Of a DNA stretch of 53,138 bases, positions 32,334 to 39,055 are shown piece by piece. The stretch is taken from IMG/VR virus record IMGVR_UViG_3300036792_000197, positions 1 to 53,138 of that record; one strand, given 5' to 3'. The notes beneath the pieces were generated by a model that saw nothing but the letters and a program-made list of their open reading frames with translations, was not told the origin of the DNA and made no database searches. The position numbers and the translations under genes are program-made. Origin of the DNA: a virus. The number at the start of each line of letters is the position of its first letter. Position 1 is the stretch's first letter.

Positions 32334-32437
32334 CAGCCCTGTCCCTTCGTGTGCGCCGGGTGCGGGTCGCACACCAGGCACTTGCCGCACAGCGTGCAGT
32401 GAGCGTGGCCCATGCTCTGGGGGTTGCTGCAGGCCAT
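32333..32437 (-). CDS. Micro zinc-knuckle protein
   Basis: A 34-aa ORF from ATG 32437 with GAGGTG upstream. HCTLCGKCLVCDPHPAH packs Cys and His for at least one zinc. One of about ten such micro zinc proteins in this genome. Confidence 0.5.
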   Translation of the reverse strand: MACSNPQSMGHAHCTLCGKCLVCDPHPAHTKGQG

Positions 32438-32442
32438 CGTGA

Positions 32443-32559
32443 TCACCTCGGCCCGTTCGCGCCCTTGTCGTGCTGGTGCGTATTCGCGTCGCTGGCCGGG
32501 ACGGTGCGCATGCACACGTGGCACCAGAAGGCAGCCGGGGCGCTGTCGATGCTGTCCAT
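32443..32559 (-). CDS. Micro zinc protein, first gene of the leftward tiny-ORF cluster
   Basis: A 38-aa ORF from ATG 32559 (GAGAGGA upstream). WCHVCMRTVPASDANTHQHD gives a CxxC...HxH site. It is the promoter-proximal gene of the nine-ORF cluster, downstream of the TTAG-motif region. Confidence 0.5.
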   Translation of the reverse strand: MDSIDSAPAAFWCHVCMRTVPASDANTHQHDKGANGPR

Positions 32560-32734
32560 TTCTCGTTTCCTCTCGGGTTAGTTGGACGATCGGTGGGTTA
32601 GGTTTCCAACCCGCTCCCGTAGCGGGCTAACCGTGGCCCTGACCTGCGTTTTGTTAGCTGAGTTAGGCGTCGGCATGGGGTTAGCCGCAGGCCTTGCGGA
32701 GGGTCCCTGGAGACGGTTCGCGATGGGGGCACGG
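32560..32734. other. Motif-rich intergenic region between the translocase and the tiny-ORF cluster
   Basis: No gene. Seven GTTAG/CTAAC elements lie on both strands, and there is a small hairpin CCCGCT-CCCGT-AGCGGG (32610-32626). It is less GC-rich than its surroundings. It may hold a transfer locus, operators or a promoter for the tiny ORFs. Confidence 0.6.
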
Positions 32735-32740
32735 CTAACT
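32575..32740. repeat. Seven GTTAG-type motifs on both strands
   Basis: GGGTTAGT 32575, GGGTTAGG 32595, GGCTAACC 32625 (minus), TGTTAGCT 32652, GAGTTAGG 32660, GGGTTAGCC 32678, GGCTAACT 32733 (minus). Such density in 166 bp at the 3' end of a TraB-like gene recalls the clt transfer loci of Streptomyces plasmids, which carry short repeats bound by TraB. The motif itself differs from the published TRS. Confidence 0.6.
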
Positions 32741-34783
32741 CACCTCCCGCTGCCTGATCACCCGGTGCAGGTCGTCCAGGTCGAGCGTCGGGACGTTGCC
32801 CGGGTTCGTCGTCGGCACGCCCGCGGCCATCAGCAGCTTGCGCAGCTGCACGCCCGTCAGCCCCCGGTACTCGCCCCATGACGGCGCGAGGTTGTGCAGC
32901 AGGTCCGGCAGCTCCGACACCCGTACCTTGCCGGTGCGGTGCGCCGTGACCGTGTCCAGGTCTGCCAGCAGGTCCCGCGACACGATCGCCAGCGGGTGCT
33001 CAGTGCCGGGCACCGGAAGGTCCCGTTCCGCCAGTGCCGTTATGGCACGCTGGACGATCGGCGGCACCTGCGGAGTGTCGACGCGGTACGCCTGGATCAT
33101 CTCCGACCGCGCCTCGCCGGCGAATCCCTTGCACAGCGCGATGCCCCGGTCGGTGCCAGGGATCAGCTCGGTTGCCCGGTGGCCGGCCGAGTGCGCGCCC
33201 GGGCCGAGAATCGCGTCATTGGCGTAGATGTCCGCCAGCGCGTACGCCACGCCGACCGTGCAGTTCGTGGTGACGTCCCGCGGCATCGACCCGCGAACCG
33301 GCGCCTGCGTGCTGACCTTGATGTGCACGCCGCGCTTGCGGTCCAGTTTGACGTTTTCGCCGAGCAACTGCGCGAAGTCCTTGCCGAACTTGCGGTGGGT
33401 GATCGGCACGTGTGCCTCTTCGACCAGCACGAACACCGGGTGCAGTCCCACGCCCGCGTGCGCGATCTCCCTGGTGACCTCCTGGACGCCGTAGTCGACG
33501 AGCAGCTGCCCGCGGCGCTGCAGCTCCTCCTTTAGCAGTTCCTGCTCTTCGAGCATCCGCTCGATGACCTCGTCCTCTGCGCCCATCAGGTAGCGCGAGC
33601 AGCGCGGCTTGAAGGCCTCGAAGTCGAAGTTGGTGTCCGGCACGTAGATTCGGACCTCGGTGACGATGTCGAGCGTGTAACCGCAGGCCACGACGCGCGC
33701 GCCGTTGCTCTTGCCCTGCTCGGGCATCCCGCCGTCGATTGAGTTCCGGCCGATGACCGGGATATAAGCCAGGTCGCCTTTCAGTGTGCGGCCGAACGGC
33801 AGCCCCTTGAAGACGTCGGTGAAGCCCTCGGTAAGTAGCGGGTACGGTCCCGCTCCCTCTTCGAGCGCGCCCTTGTCGGCGATCCAGGTCTTGAGGATCG
33901 CGGCCTCGCTGCCGACCGACGGCCACACTTCCTTGGCGGCCCGGTGGACGCCGGCGGCGTAGTCGGCGCGGCGGCGCACTACCTTCTCGGCCGCCAGGCC
34001 CGGCAGCCGGATCTCCGAGTAGGTGCCGCGCCCTTCCTGCCGGCAGGAGACGACGAACTGAAGCGGCGCGCCCGCCTTCAGGTAGTCGGTGATCTGCGGG
34101 AAACGCATGTTCTTCAGGGCGTTCGTCAGCAGCAGCTCGGTGATCTCGTGGTCGACGTCGGCGTCGGCCGCGGTGCGCGCCCACAGCGGCGCGAGGCTGC
34201 CGCCGCGGCGGCCAGCCGTATACAGCACGGCTACGACAATGAACGGCCCGGCGATGACGCCGATATGCGTGATGGTCCTCGCGTCGCGGATCAGCGCGGC
34301 GGCCAGGTCGAAGAGCGCCGCGGGGTTGCCGAGCGCCCAGCCGCCCAGCAGCATCAGGATCACCGCGGCGAACAGCAGCCAGTGAATGTTCCTGGCCACC
34401 TCGATCAGCATGCCGACCCGGCCGCGGGTCCGCTCATGGCGCCGGTGCCGCTCGTCGGCCGCGTTCTTCAGCAGCAAAGCGGCCTTGTCGGCCTCGCCCT
34501 GCGCGGCGTACTGGTGCGCCATCCGCTCGGCGAGGGTGCGCCCCTGGCGCCTGCTGCGGGCCAGCACGACCGCGCCCGCGGCAACGTAGCTGGCGTGGCG
34601 GGCGACCGCCTTCGTGTGCGGGTGCGTGACCACGACCGTGACCGTCTGGAAAACCTGGATGACGACGGGCCGCGGTGCCTCCTGCTCGTCGACGATCTCG
34701 CCGAGCGGCGGCAGCTCGGCGACCACGCCCGTGACCACCTCGGCCACCTCGGCGTCGTCCGGCACGGCGGGCAGCCTGCTCAT
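32735..34783 (-). CDS. TraB/FtsK/SpoIIIE-type DNA translocase
   Basis: A 682-aa protein; ATG 34783 is chosen because it overlaps the stop of the gene upstream. Order: N-terminal cytoplasmic part (about 1-150), two membrane helices (HWLLFAAVILMLLGGWALG and THIGVIAGPFIVVAVLYTAG, about 150-205), motor domain with Walker A GMPEQGKSNGARVV (near 350) and Walker B VFVLVEEAHVP (near 435), and a C-terminal winged-helix-like end (GVQLRKLLMAAGVPTTNPGNVPTLDLDDLHRVIRQ). This is the plan of mycelial-actinomycete conjugative translocases that move double-stranded DNA. Some actinophages carry FtsK-like genes, so a packaging or segregation role is also possible. Confidence 0.85.
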   Translation of the reverse strand: MSRLPAVPDDAEVAEVVTGVVAELPPLGEIVDEQEAPRPVVIQVFQTVTVVVTHPHTKAVARHASYVAAGAVVLARSRRQGRTLAERMAHQYAAQGEADKAALLLKNAADERHRRHERTRGRVGMLIEVARNIHWLLFAAVILMLLGGWALGNPAALFDLAAALIRDARTITHIGVIAGPFIVVAVLYTAGRRGGSLAPLWARTAADADVDHEITELLLTNALKNMRFPQITDYLKAGAPLQFVVSCRQEGRGTYSEIRLPGLAAEKVVRRRADYAAGVHRAAKEVWPSVGSEAAILKTWIADKGALEEGAGPYPLLTEGFTDVFKGLPFGRTLKGDLAYIPVIGRNSIDGGMPEQGKSNGARVVACGYTLDIVTEVRIYVPDTNFDFEAFKPRCSRYLMGAEDEVIERMLEEQELLKEELQRRGQLLVDYGVQEVTREIAHAGVGLHPVFVLVEEAHVPITHRKFGKDFAQLLGENVKLDRKRGVHIKVSTQAPVRGSMPRDVTTNCTVGVAYALADIYANDAILGPGAHSAGHRATELIPGTDRGIALCKGFAGEARSEMIQAYRVDTPQVPPIVQRAITALAERDLPVPGTEHPLAIVSRDLLADLDTVTAHRTGKVRVSELPDLLHNLAPSWGEYRGLTGVQLRKLLMAAGVPTTNPGNVPTLDLDDLHRVIRQREVS

Positions 34784-34941
34784 GTCCACGACAGGACCCC
34801 CTCGCGCTGCAGCCGCTGGCAGCGCTGGTAAACCGCCCCGGCTGCGGCGACGGTGACGACCGCGGCGGCCACCATGGCACCGTGGACGCCAAGCAGCGCC
34901 AGGGCGAAACCGAGGACGGCCAGGACAGTGCGGGCGCTCAT
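34780..34941 (-). CDS. Tiny membrane protein of the transfer module
   Basis: A 53-aa protein from ATG 34941: MSARTVLAVLGFALALLGVHGAMVAAAVVTVAAAGAVYQRCQ, two hydrophobic helices, then a charged end. It overlaps the translocase start by 4 bases (ATGA), so it is co-translated. Position resembles the small Spd membrane proteins of actinomycete plasmids. Confidence 0.6.
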   Translation of the reverse strand: MSARTVLAVLGFALALLGVHGAMVAAAVVTVAAAGAVYQRCQRLQREGVLSWT

Positions 34942-35114
34942 GATGCCGGCCCTCCTGGCGCGCAGGTCCACATGTAGTGCTGGTGGCTCGGCATGCGCTG
35001 CGCTGTCTGCCCGGTGGCGCATTTCGGCTTCGGCGTGCACGAGGTGTCAACCGGCAGGATGCCAAGGGCCGCCAGGACTGCCACGGTGAGCCAGCGGCTG
35101 GCGCGGGCGCTCAT
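34938..35114 (-). CDS. Tiny secreted or membrane-anchored Cys protein of the transfer module
   Basis: A 58-aa ORF from ATG 35114, stop TGA 34940-34938. Signal-like start MSARASRWLTVAVLAALGILPVD, then a short Cys-containing part (TSCTPKPKCATGQ ... MWTCAPG). It overlaps genes on both sides by 4 bases. A periplasmic-side or surface partner of the translocase is a guess. Confidence 0.55.
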   Translation of the reverse strand: MSARASRWLTVAVLAALGILPVDTSCTPKPKCATGQTAQRMPSHQHYMWTCAPGGPAS

Positions 35115-35800
35115 GCCGACGCCCCGTTCATCGACGCGTAGCGGATCGGCTCGGGCGTCTCGGGCTCGTCCTCGGCGCCATCGTCTGCCACGGCCATGAC
35201 GACCTGGCGGACGATCTCGTTGTGGACGCTGAGCACAAGACCGATTCCCCGGTAGGTTGGGTTACCGCCGAGGCAGTCCTTGGAGTGGAACCAGAGGTCG
35301 CGGATCCGGCCGTCGCGGTCCTCTGCCACCCCGTGCCCGCATCCGACGGTCACGGTGACGGTGTTCGCCACCCGCTCGCCAGCCCGCGCCTTCAGCCACC
35401 GCTCGAACAGGAAGCTCGAGCAGGCGAATACCTGTGCCGCGACCGCGGCTATGACTGCGTCCCTGCGGCCGTAGATGATCCCGGATTCCCAGTTCGCGTA
35501 CAGCGACTCGAGCACGCCGGGCACGACGCCGATCAGCCCGAGCCAGGACTGCCACCCGGTCGCGACCAGGAAGAACACTGAGCCGATGACGATCTGGCCG
35601 TCGATGGCCAGCGGGATGATGTGAGCGGTTTTCCACGACTGGTGCGCTTGCAGCAGCAGTGCGCTGATGTGCGTATAGGAGACGAACCCGGTGCCGCCGA
35701 CCACGACGGCGAAGGCGGCGCCGATCGCCAGCGTGGCGCCTATCCCGGGGTGACTCCGGGTGGCGCTAGCGATGCGGGTGGGGAAATCGGTAAGGTCCAC
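35111..35800 (-). CDS. DUF2637 (SpdB-like) membrane protein
   Basis: A 229-aa protein from ATG 35800. Four hydrophobic helices with the family signature IIPLAIDGQIVIGSVFFLVATGWQSWLGLIGVVPGVLESLYANW; the C-terminal 90 residues are cytoplasmic and acidic. DUF2637 proteins are found in actinomycete plasmids and integrative conjugative elements beside TraB, and related Spd proteins support intramycelial plasmid spread. It heads the leftward transfer operon, divergent from a GntR regulator. Confidence 0.8.
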   Translation of the reverse strand: MDLTDFPTRIASATRSHPGIGATLAIGAAFAVVVGGTGFVSYTHISALLLQAHQSWKTAHIIPLAIDGQIVIGSVFFLVATGWQSWLGLIGVVPGVLESLYANWESGIIYGRRDAVIAAVAAQVFACSSFLFERWLKARAGERVANTVTVTVGCGHGVAEDRDGRIRDLWFHSKDCLGGNPTYRGIGLVLSVHNEIVRQVVMAVADDGAEDEPETPEPIRYASMNGASA

Positions 35801-35991
35801 GTGGGCCTCTTCCTGGTTGAGTCAGGTTGTAGGTGAGGGCTCTGCCCCCGGGTCGTCAGGTTGGTTCGCTGCCACCTGGCGGCCCGCCGTCGTTTCTGGC
35901 GGTTCCTGGCACTACCATACGACGCTCTGCCGTGCGTTGCATAGCGGTGCACCGCTATGGGGATATTTGCTCTGCTGGGGGAAGTGGTTCA
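35801..35991. other. Divergent control region of the transfer operon and GntR gene
   Basis: No gene in 191 bases. It contains the 20-bp palindrome at 35940-35959, a TTGCAT at 35937-35942 partly inside it (possible rightward -35) and, leftward, TATGGT (35919-35914) as a weak -10. It ends with GGGGGAAG before GTG 35992. Confidence 0.55.
35940..35959. promoter_or_regulatory. Perfect 20-bp palindrome, likely GntR operator
   Basis: CATAGCGGTG followed by its exact reverse complement. It lies in the divergent promoter region 33 bases before the GntR start, the expected place for an autoregulatory KorSA-type operator controlling both directions. Confidence 0.75.
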
Positions 35992-36222
35992 GTGCTGCGC
36001 ATGGCAGAGATCGGCTACGAGTGGCAGCGCGTGGCGGGCGACATCCTGCGGCGCATCGACAGCGGCGAGCTGCCGCCCGGCTCGATGCTCCGCGGCGAGC
36101 GGGCCCTCGCGGAAGAGTACGGCGTGAGCGTCGACACGATCCGCCGCGCTACGAAGTACCTGCGTGAGGAAGGGCGCGTCGTCACCCTGCCGGCCAAGGG
36201 CACGTTCGTGGCCGAGGGCTAA
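35992..36222 (+). CDS. GntR-type winged-helix regulator (DNA-binding domain only)
   Basis: A 76-aa protein from GTG 35992 (GGGGGAAG upstream; ATG 36001 possible). WQRVAGDILRRIDSGELPPGSMLRGERALAEEYGVSVDTIRRATKYLREEGRVVTLPAKGTFVA is a complete GntR wHTH with no effector domain. In Streptomyces integrative elements a GntR-type repressor (KorSA) silences transfer and excision genes; the divergent location before the DUF2637/TraB operon suggests the same. Confidence 0.88.
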   Translation: MLRMAEIGYEWQRVAGDILRRIDSGELPPGSMLRGERALAEEYGVSVDTIRRATKYLREEGRVVTLPAKGTFVAEG

Positions 36223-36300
36223 CGACCGCTCCGGGGTGTACCCGGGCGTGCCCGTCACTGCACAGGGACCGCCGGGAGTGCCCGCGTAGCGTCACGCGCC
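36223..36300. promoter_or_regulatory. Spacer with shared element GGGGTGTACCCGGG
   Basis: The 14-mer at 36233-36246 occurs again at 38084-38097 upstream of the integrase. It is near-palindromic around GTAC and followed by CGTGCCCG. A common operator for the second GntR gene and int is inferred. Confidence 0.55.
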
Positions 36301-36564
36301 ATGGAGGACGACGACGAGGCACCGCGGGCCGTCAGCCGCGGCGCGGCCTACGCCTACCGTCAGGTCGCCGACGACATCGCGGCCCGGGTCCGCGCGGGCG
36401 AGTGGCCGTTCGACGCACGGCTGCCCGGCCGGGAGGAGCTGGCGGCCGAGTACGGCGTCGCCGAGCGGACGGTGCGGCGCGCGATGCAGGTGCTCGAGGC
36501 AGAGGGGATCGTCGTCGTCGTTCCGGCCAAGGGCGTCTATGTAACATGGGCAGTCCACAAGTAG
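36301..36564 (+). CDS. Second GntR-type winged-helix regulator
   Basis: An 87-aa protein from ATG 36301. YRQVADDIAARVRAGEWPFDARLPGREELAAEYGVAERTVRRAMQVLEAEGIVVVVPAKGVYV is again a stand-alone GntR wHTH, clearly diverged from the one at 35992. No good Shine-Dalgarno is seen. It lies tail to tail with the integrase and may control it. Confidence 0.85.
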   Translation: MEDDDEAPRAVSRGAAYAYRQVADDIAARVRAGEWPFDARLPGREELAAEYGVAERTVRRAMQVLEAEGIVVVVPAKGVYVTWAVHK

Positions 36565-36721
36565 TGCACATGAGCACCCCGCGAACCCCCGTATCAGCCC
36601 GTAGCTACCCGTAGTAAAGTGCGCAGGCCGAAGGCAGGAAACGAACGCGCATTCCTGCTGCCAGCACCCCCGCACTGACATGCCGAGACAGTACCATCCG
36701 GCCATCTAGCTGGCAGCACCG
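36565..36721. other. Intergenic region with 10-bp iterons; attP candidate
   Basis: No gene. Three copies of CCCGTA at exactly 10-bp steps (36588, 36598, 36608) and an inverted repeat GCAGGAA/TTCCTGC (36634-36640, 36652-36658). It lies at the 3' end of int. Helically phased sites beside int suggest arm sites for integrase or excisionase. Confidence 0.45.
36588..36613 (+). repeat. Three helically phased CCCGTA repeats
   Basis: Copies at 36588-36593, 36598-36603 and 36608-36613, each followed by four variable bases, one DNA turn apart. Protein binding is inferred. Confidence 0.65.
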
Positions 36722-38059
36722 CTAAACCGGGCCCGCCTGGTGCACATCGGGTGCACTCGCGGGCGCCCCGGAGAAGAACGAGTCGACCGCCGCGCGGCCG
36801 TCGTCGTCGCTTCCGCCCGGCATCATGTGCGCGTAGATACCGACCACCGTCTTGACGCTGTCGCCGATCCACGACGCTACCCGGACCACGTCCCGCCCGG
36901 CCCGCAGCTGCGTGCTCACGAACGTGTGCCGCAGCGCGTGGAGGCCGTCGTCGCGCGGCCGGCCATCCTCCGGCGTCACCCCGGCCCGTTTCGCCGCCCG
37001 CCGCCACAGGTTGTTCAGCGACGTCCCGCGCACCGGCCGCCCGCCCGGCGAGGTGACCAGCAGCCGCACCGTCAGCGGCTTGCCGTGCCGCTCCCGGTCG
37101 GCCGGGTCGTGCCATGGCAGCGTCACCGACGCGGCGGGGAACTCGCCGAGGTGCCGCTGAAGGCGGCGCTTCGTCTCCGGCGACAGCGGGGCACTGTGCG
37201 GCTTGCGGTTCTTCAGCGGGCCGAACCACAGCTTGCCGTCCACGTACTTGAGCTGGCGCACCACCCGTACCCGCGGGTCGTCGCGCTTCAGCCAGTCGAC
37301 GTCATCGATACCCAGGCCGAGCATCTCGCCCTGGCGCATGCCCGTGCCCGCGCCCAGGTCGAGCAGGACGCGGTATCGGTCGGGCAGCTGCCCGCGCATC
37401 GCCTCGAGCTGCTCGAGCGACCACGGGCGCGCGAGGTGCTCGCCGACCTTCGGCCACTCCACCGACGGGACGCGGGTGGGGTCGCGCATCACGATGCCGT
37501 CGCCGATCGCCATCCGGAAGACGTAGGACACGTCGCCCATCACGTGCCGGGCCCGGATCGCCGACAGGGGGATCGCCGTCGCCCACGCCGAGGTGATGCT
37601 CGGCTGCGCGGCGAGCAGGCTCATGGCGTGCTGGCCGATAGACGGCGCCCCCGTAGGCGTCCTCCCGCTGCCAGCCTCGCCCTCGTACACGTGCAGCCGC
37701 AGCCGCAGCTCCAGGTCGGCGGCGGTCTCCGGGTTGGGGATCTTCCGCGCCGCCCGCAGCTGCTCGGCGTACCGCTGCAGGGTGACCTCCCCGGCGCGCG
37801 GGTCGACGTAGGTCCGCGTCAGGATCGCCGCGGCGACGACCTTGTCGTATGCCTCGGCGTGGAGCTCCGGGTCGGCGCCGTCGCGCAGCGCGAAGTTCCG
37901 CGCCCGCTGCTTCCCGGTCGCCGGGTCGCGCCAGCGCACCTGCCAGCGGTCGCCCTTCAGGTGACGGGTGCCCGGGTAGAGCTTGTTCCGGCCGCGGCCG
38001 CACTTGCACGGCTGGTCGCCTGCGTCCGGGTCCTTGTGCCAGCGGTCGTAGACGCCCAT
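36722..38059 (-). CDS. int: Tyrosine-family site-specific integrase
   Basis: A 445-aa protein from ATG 38059 (AGGAG 5 bases upstream). The N-terminus has a Cys pair (PCKCGRGRNKLYPGTRHLKGDRWQVRWRD), then a core-binding domain and the catalytic domain with Arg in GTGMRQGEMLGL, HALRH (His-x-x-Arg) and the tyrosine in GIYAHMMP. In IGDSVKTVVGIYAH the usual GH is GD. It would join attP to a host attB, probably a tRNA gene. The longer open frame to 38797 is antisense to other genes and was not used. Confidence 0.92.
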   Translation of the reverse strand: MGVYDRWHKDPDAGDQPCKCGRGRNKLYPGTRHLKGDRWQVRWRDPATGKQRARNFALRDGADPELHAEAYDKVVAAAILTRTYVDPRAGEVTLQRYAEQLRAARKIPNPETAADLELRLRLHVYEGEAGSGRTPTGAPSIGQHAMSLLAAQPSITSAWATAIPLSAIRARHVMGDVSYVFRMAIGDGIVMRDPTRVPSVEWPKVGEHLARPWSLEQLEAMRGQLPDRYRVLLDLGAGTGMRQGEMLGLGIDDVDWLKRDDPRVRVVRQLKYVDGKLWFGPLKNRKPHSAPLSPETKRRLQRHLGEFPAASVTLPWHDPADRERHGKPLTVRLLVTSPGGRPVRGTSLNNLWRRAAKRAGVTPEDGRPRDDGLHALRHTFVSTQLRAGRDVVRVASWIGDSVKTVVGIYAHMMPGGSDDDGRAAVDSFFSGAPASAPDVHQAGPV

Positions 38060-38083
38060 GGTGCTCCTGAAGACGATGTGACT

Positions 38084-38108
38084 GGGGTGTACCCGGGTGC
38101 ACCCGGGA
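38084..38108. promoter_or_regulatory. Operator candidate upstream of int
   Basis: GGGGTGTACCCGGG, shared with 36233-36246, runs into the 16-bp palindrome at 38093-38108, 25 bases before the integrase start. Likely the binding site of a GntR-type protein or the phage repressor. Confidence 0.55.
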
Positions 38109-38114
38109 GCTGCG

Positions 38115-38197
38115 GAAAATCCCACAGGAGAACTATTGCAACAGGCAAGTAACGGGGAGTAGTTTAACGATTCCCGTATAAATCTGTGGGAATTTTC
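38115..38197. repeat. Long-spaced inverted repeat GAAAATCCCACAG / CTGTGGGAATTTTC
   Basis: Arms 38115-38127 and 38184-38197 match except for one extra A. The enclosed 56 bases are unusually AT-rich for this genome. Fits paired integrase sites around an attP core or looping operators. Confidence 0.6.
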
Positions 38198-38233
38198 GGT
38201 AAAACCGTAGTTGGACCGTAGGGGGGGCTTGTA

Positions 38234-38545
38234 ATGGCGCAAGTTAAAGTTGTTTCTGTTGTTTCGAGGATTGCTGCTGTTGTCTTCTGGTGTCTTGCAT
38301 TGGTCACCCTGTTTACCCCGTCGATGCAAGGCGGCGGCCGCATGGTCCTCGCCGCGGTCCTGGCGGGAACGGCCACCGTCGTCGCGGCGCTCGCCTGGCT
38401 GGAGCAGCAGCGCGACGACCGCGGCGGCGACACGCTGAAGCAGGTAACCGACGAGTACCGGCGGCGGGAGGCCGCGCTTATCAGGACGTTCGCCTATCTC
38501 GCCGAGGCTCCGGCACAGCCGCAACGTCACCTGCACCGCGCCTAG
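38234..38545 (+). CDS. Small membrane protein with cytoplasmic coiled tail
   Basis: A 103-aa protein from ATG 38234 (GGGGGGG upstream). Two helices: VSRIAAVVFWCLALVTLFTP and MVLAAVLAGTATVVAALAWL, then QQRDDRGGDTLKQVTDEYRRREAALIRTF. Divergent from int and convergent with the repressor, its 3' end overlaps the repressor gene by 65 bases. A lysogeny-expressed membrane protein (exclusion or signalling) is possible. Confidence 0.65.
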   Translation: MAQVKVVSVVSRIAAVVFWCLALVTLFTPSMQGGGRMVLAAVLAGTATVVAALAWLEQQRDDRGGDTLKQVTDEYRRREAALIRTFAYLAEAPAQPQRHLHRA

Positions 38546-38906
38546 GCGGCTCCGAAAGGGCCCGGTCCATCGCTTCCTCGAGAGCGCTGGACCGGCCCCG
38601 CAGCACTTCGCGCATATGGTCCTTGAGCCGTTCGAGCTCTTCGGGAGTCGGCATCTCCGGCTCTTCTTCGGGCACTTCTGACGCGATGCGTTCCATCTCG
38701 CCCGACGGCCAGCGGAGCGCCTCTTCGATCTTGGCGCGCGTGACCGCGATCGGCCAGCGGTGCCTGATCTCCAGGTTGTAGACGGTCTTCGGGTCAATCT
38801 TCGCCGCGGCGGCTAGTTCTGCGCGGTCCATGCCCAGTCCGCCGCGCCTCGCGGCTACCGCGAGGGCGGCGCGCTTCCGGCCGTCCGCGCGGCTGTCTGC
38901 TGCCAT
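38481..38906 (-). CDS. XRE-type immunity repressor
   Basis: A 141-aa protein from ATG 38906. GMDRAELAAAAKIDPKTVYNLEIRHRWPIAVTRAKIEEALRWPSGEMERI is a Cro/CI-type HTH; a Glu-rich helical region (VPEEEPEMPTPEELERLKDHMREVL) follows. Location opposite a Cro-like gene with shared operators marks it as the lysogeny repressor. It appears leaderless: a -10-like CAAACT ends 6 bases before the ATG and no Shine-Dalgarno is seen. Confidence 0.82.
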   Translation of the reverse strand: MAADSRADGRKRAALAVAARRGGLGMDRAELAAAAKIDPKTVYNLEIRHRWPIAVTRAKIEEALRWPSGEMERIASEVPEEEPEMPTPEELERLKDHMREVLRGRSSALEEAMDRALSEPPRRGAGDVAAVPEPRRDRRTS

Positions 38907-38912
38907 GCCAAC

Positions 38913-38941
38913 AGTTTGCGGGAATGTTAGGGCAATGGCAA
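38913..38941 (-). promoter_or_regulatory. Leftward repressor promoter, apparently leaderless
   Basis: On the minus strand TTGCCA (38941-38936), 17 bp, CAAACT (38918-38913), then 6 bases to ATG 38906. The spacer contains the GGGAAT operator-like element, suggesting autoregulation. Confidence 0.5.
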
Positions 38942-39018
38942 CGTTGCATAAAGTTCCCCTATGTTGCCTACTGGGACAGATGGATACCCGATTGTTCCCT
39001 GAGAAGGGAACGTTTCGC

Positions 39019-39048
39019 TTGACAGCGTTCCCTAACGTTCCCTAAAGT
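39019..39048 (+). promoter_or_regulatory. Rightward early promoter, apparently leaderless
   Basis: TTGACA (39019-39024), 18 bp, TAAAGT (39043-39048), then 7 bases to ATG 39056. No Shine-Dalgarno, so transcription probably begins at the start codon. Three GTTCCC sites overlap the promoter. Confidence 0.7.
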
Positions 39049-39055
39049 TCCCGGT

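Larger units (their letters stand above)
38060..38233. other. AT-richer control region between int and a divergent gene
   Basis: No gene. It contains GGGGTGTACCCGGG (38084-38097), a perfect 16-bp palindrome of CCCGGGTG and its complement (38093-38108), and long imperfect inverted arms around CCCACAG (38115-38127) and CTGTGGG (38184-38197). Inside these is AACTA...TAGTT. It is the second attP candidate and surely holds the int promoter. Confidence 0.55.
38907..39055. promoter_or_regulatory. Divergent immunity switch with repeated GTTCCC operators
   Basis: GTTCCC at 38953, 38994, 39027, 39037 and 39047, GGGAAC at 39006 and GGGAAT at 38920. 38994-39011 is a perfect dyad GTTCCC-N6-GGGAAC. The last three copies are spaced exactly 10 bp and fill the region between -35 and start of the rightward promoter, as expected for cooperative repressor binding on one DNA face. 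Confidence 0.85.

Noticed and set aside
30875-32581. Plus-strand 568-codon frame over the tiny-ORF cluster
   Set aside because: Arg/Pro/Ser-rich product with no domains, running straight from a strong terminator; the minus strand shows repeated ribosome sites, coupled starts and Cys/His motifs.
38060-38797. N-terminal extension of the integrase to 691 aa
   Set aside because: The extra part is antisense to the membrane-protein and repressor genes and crosses a regulatory region; ATG 38059 has a good ribosome site and the usual length.
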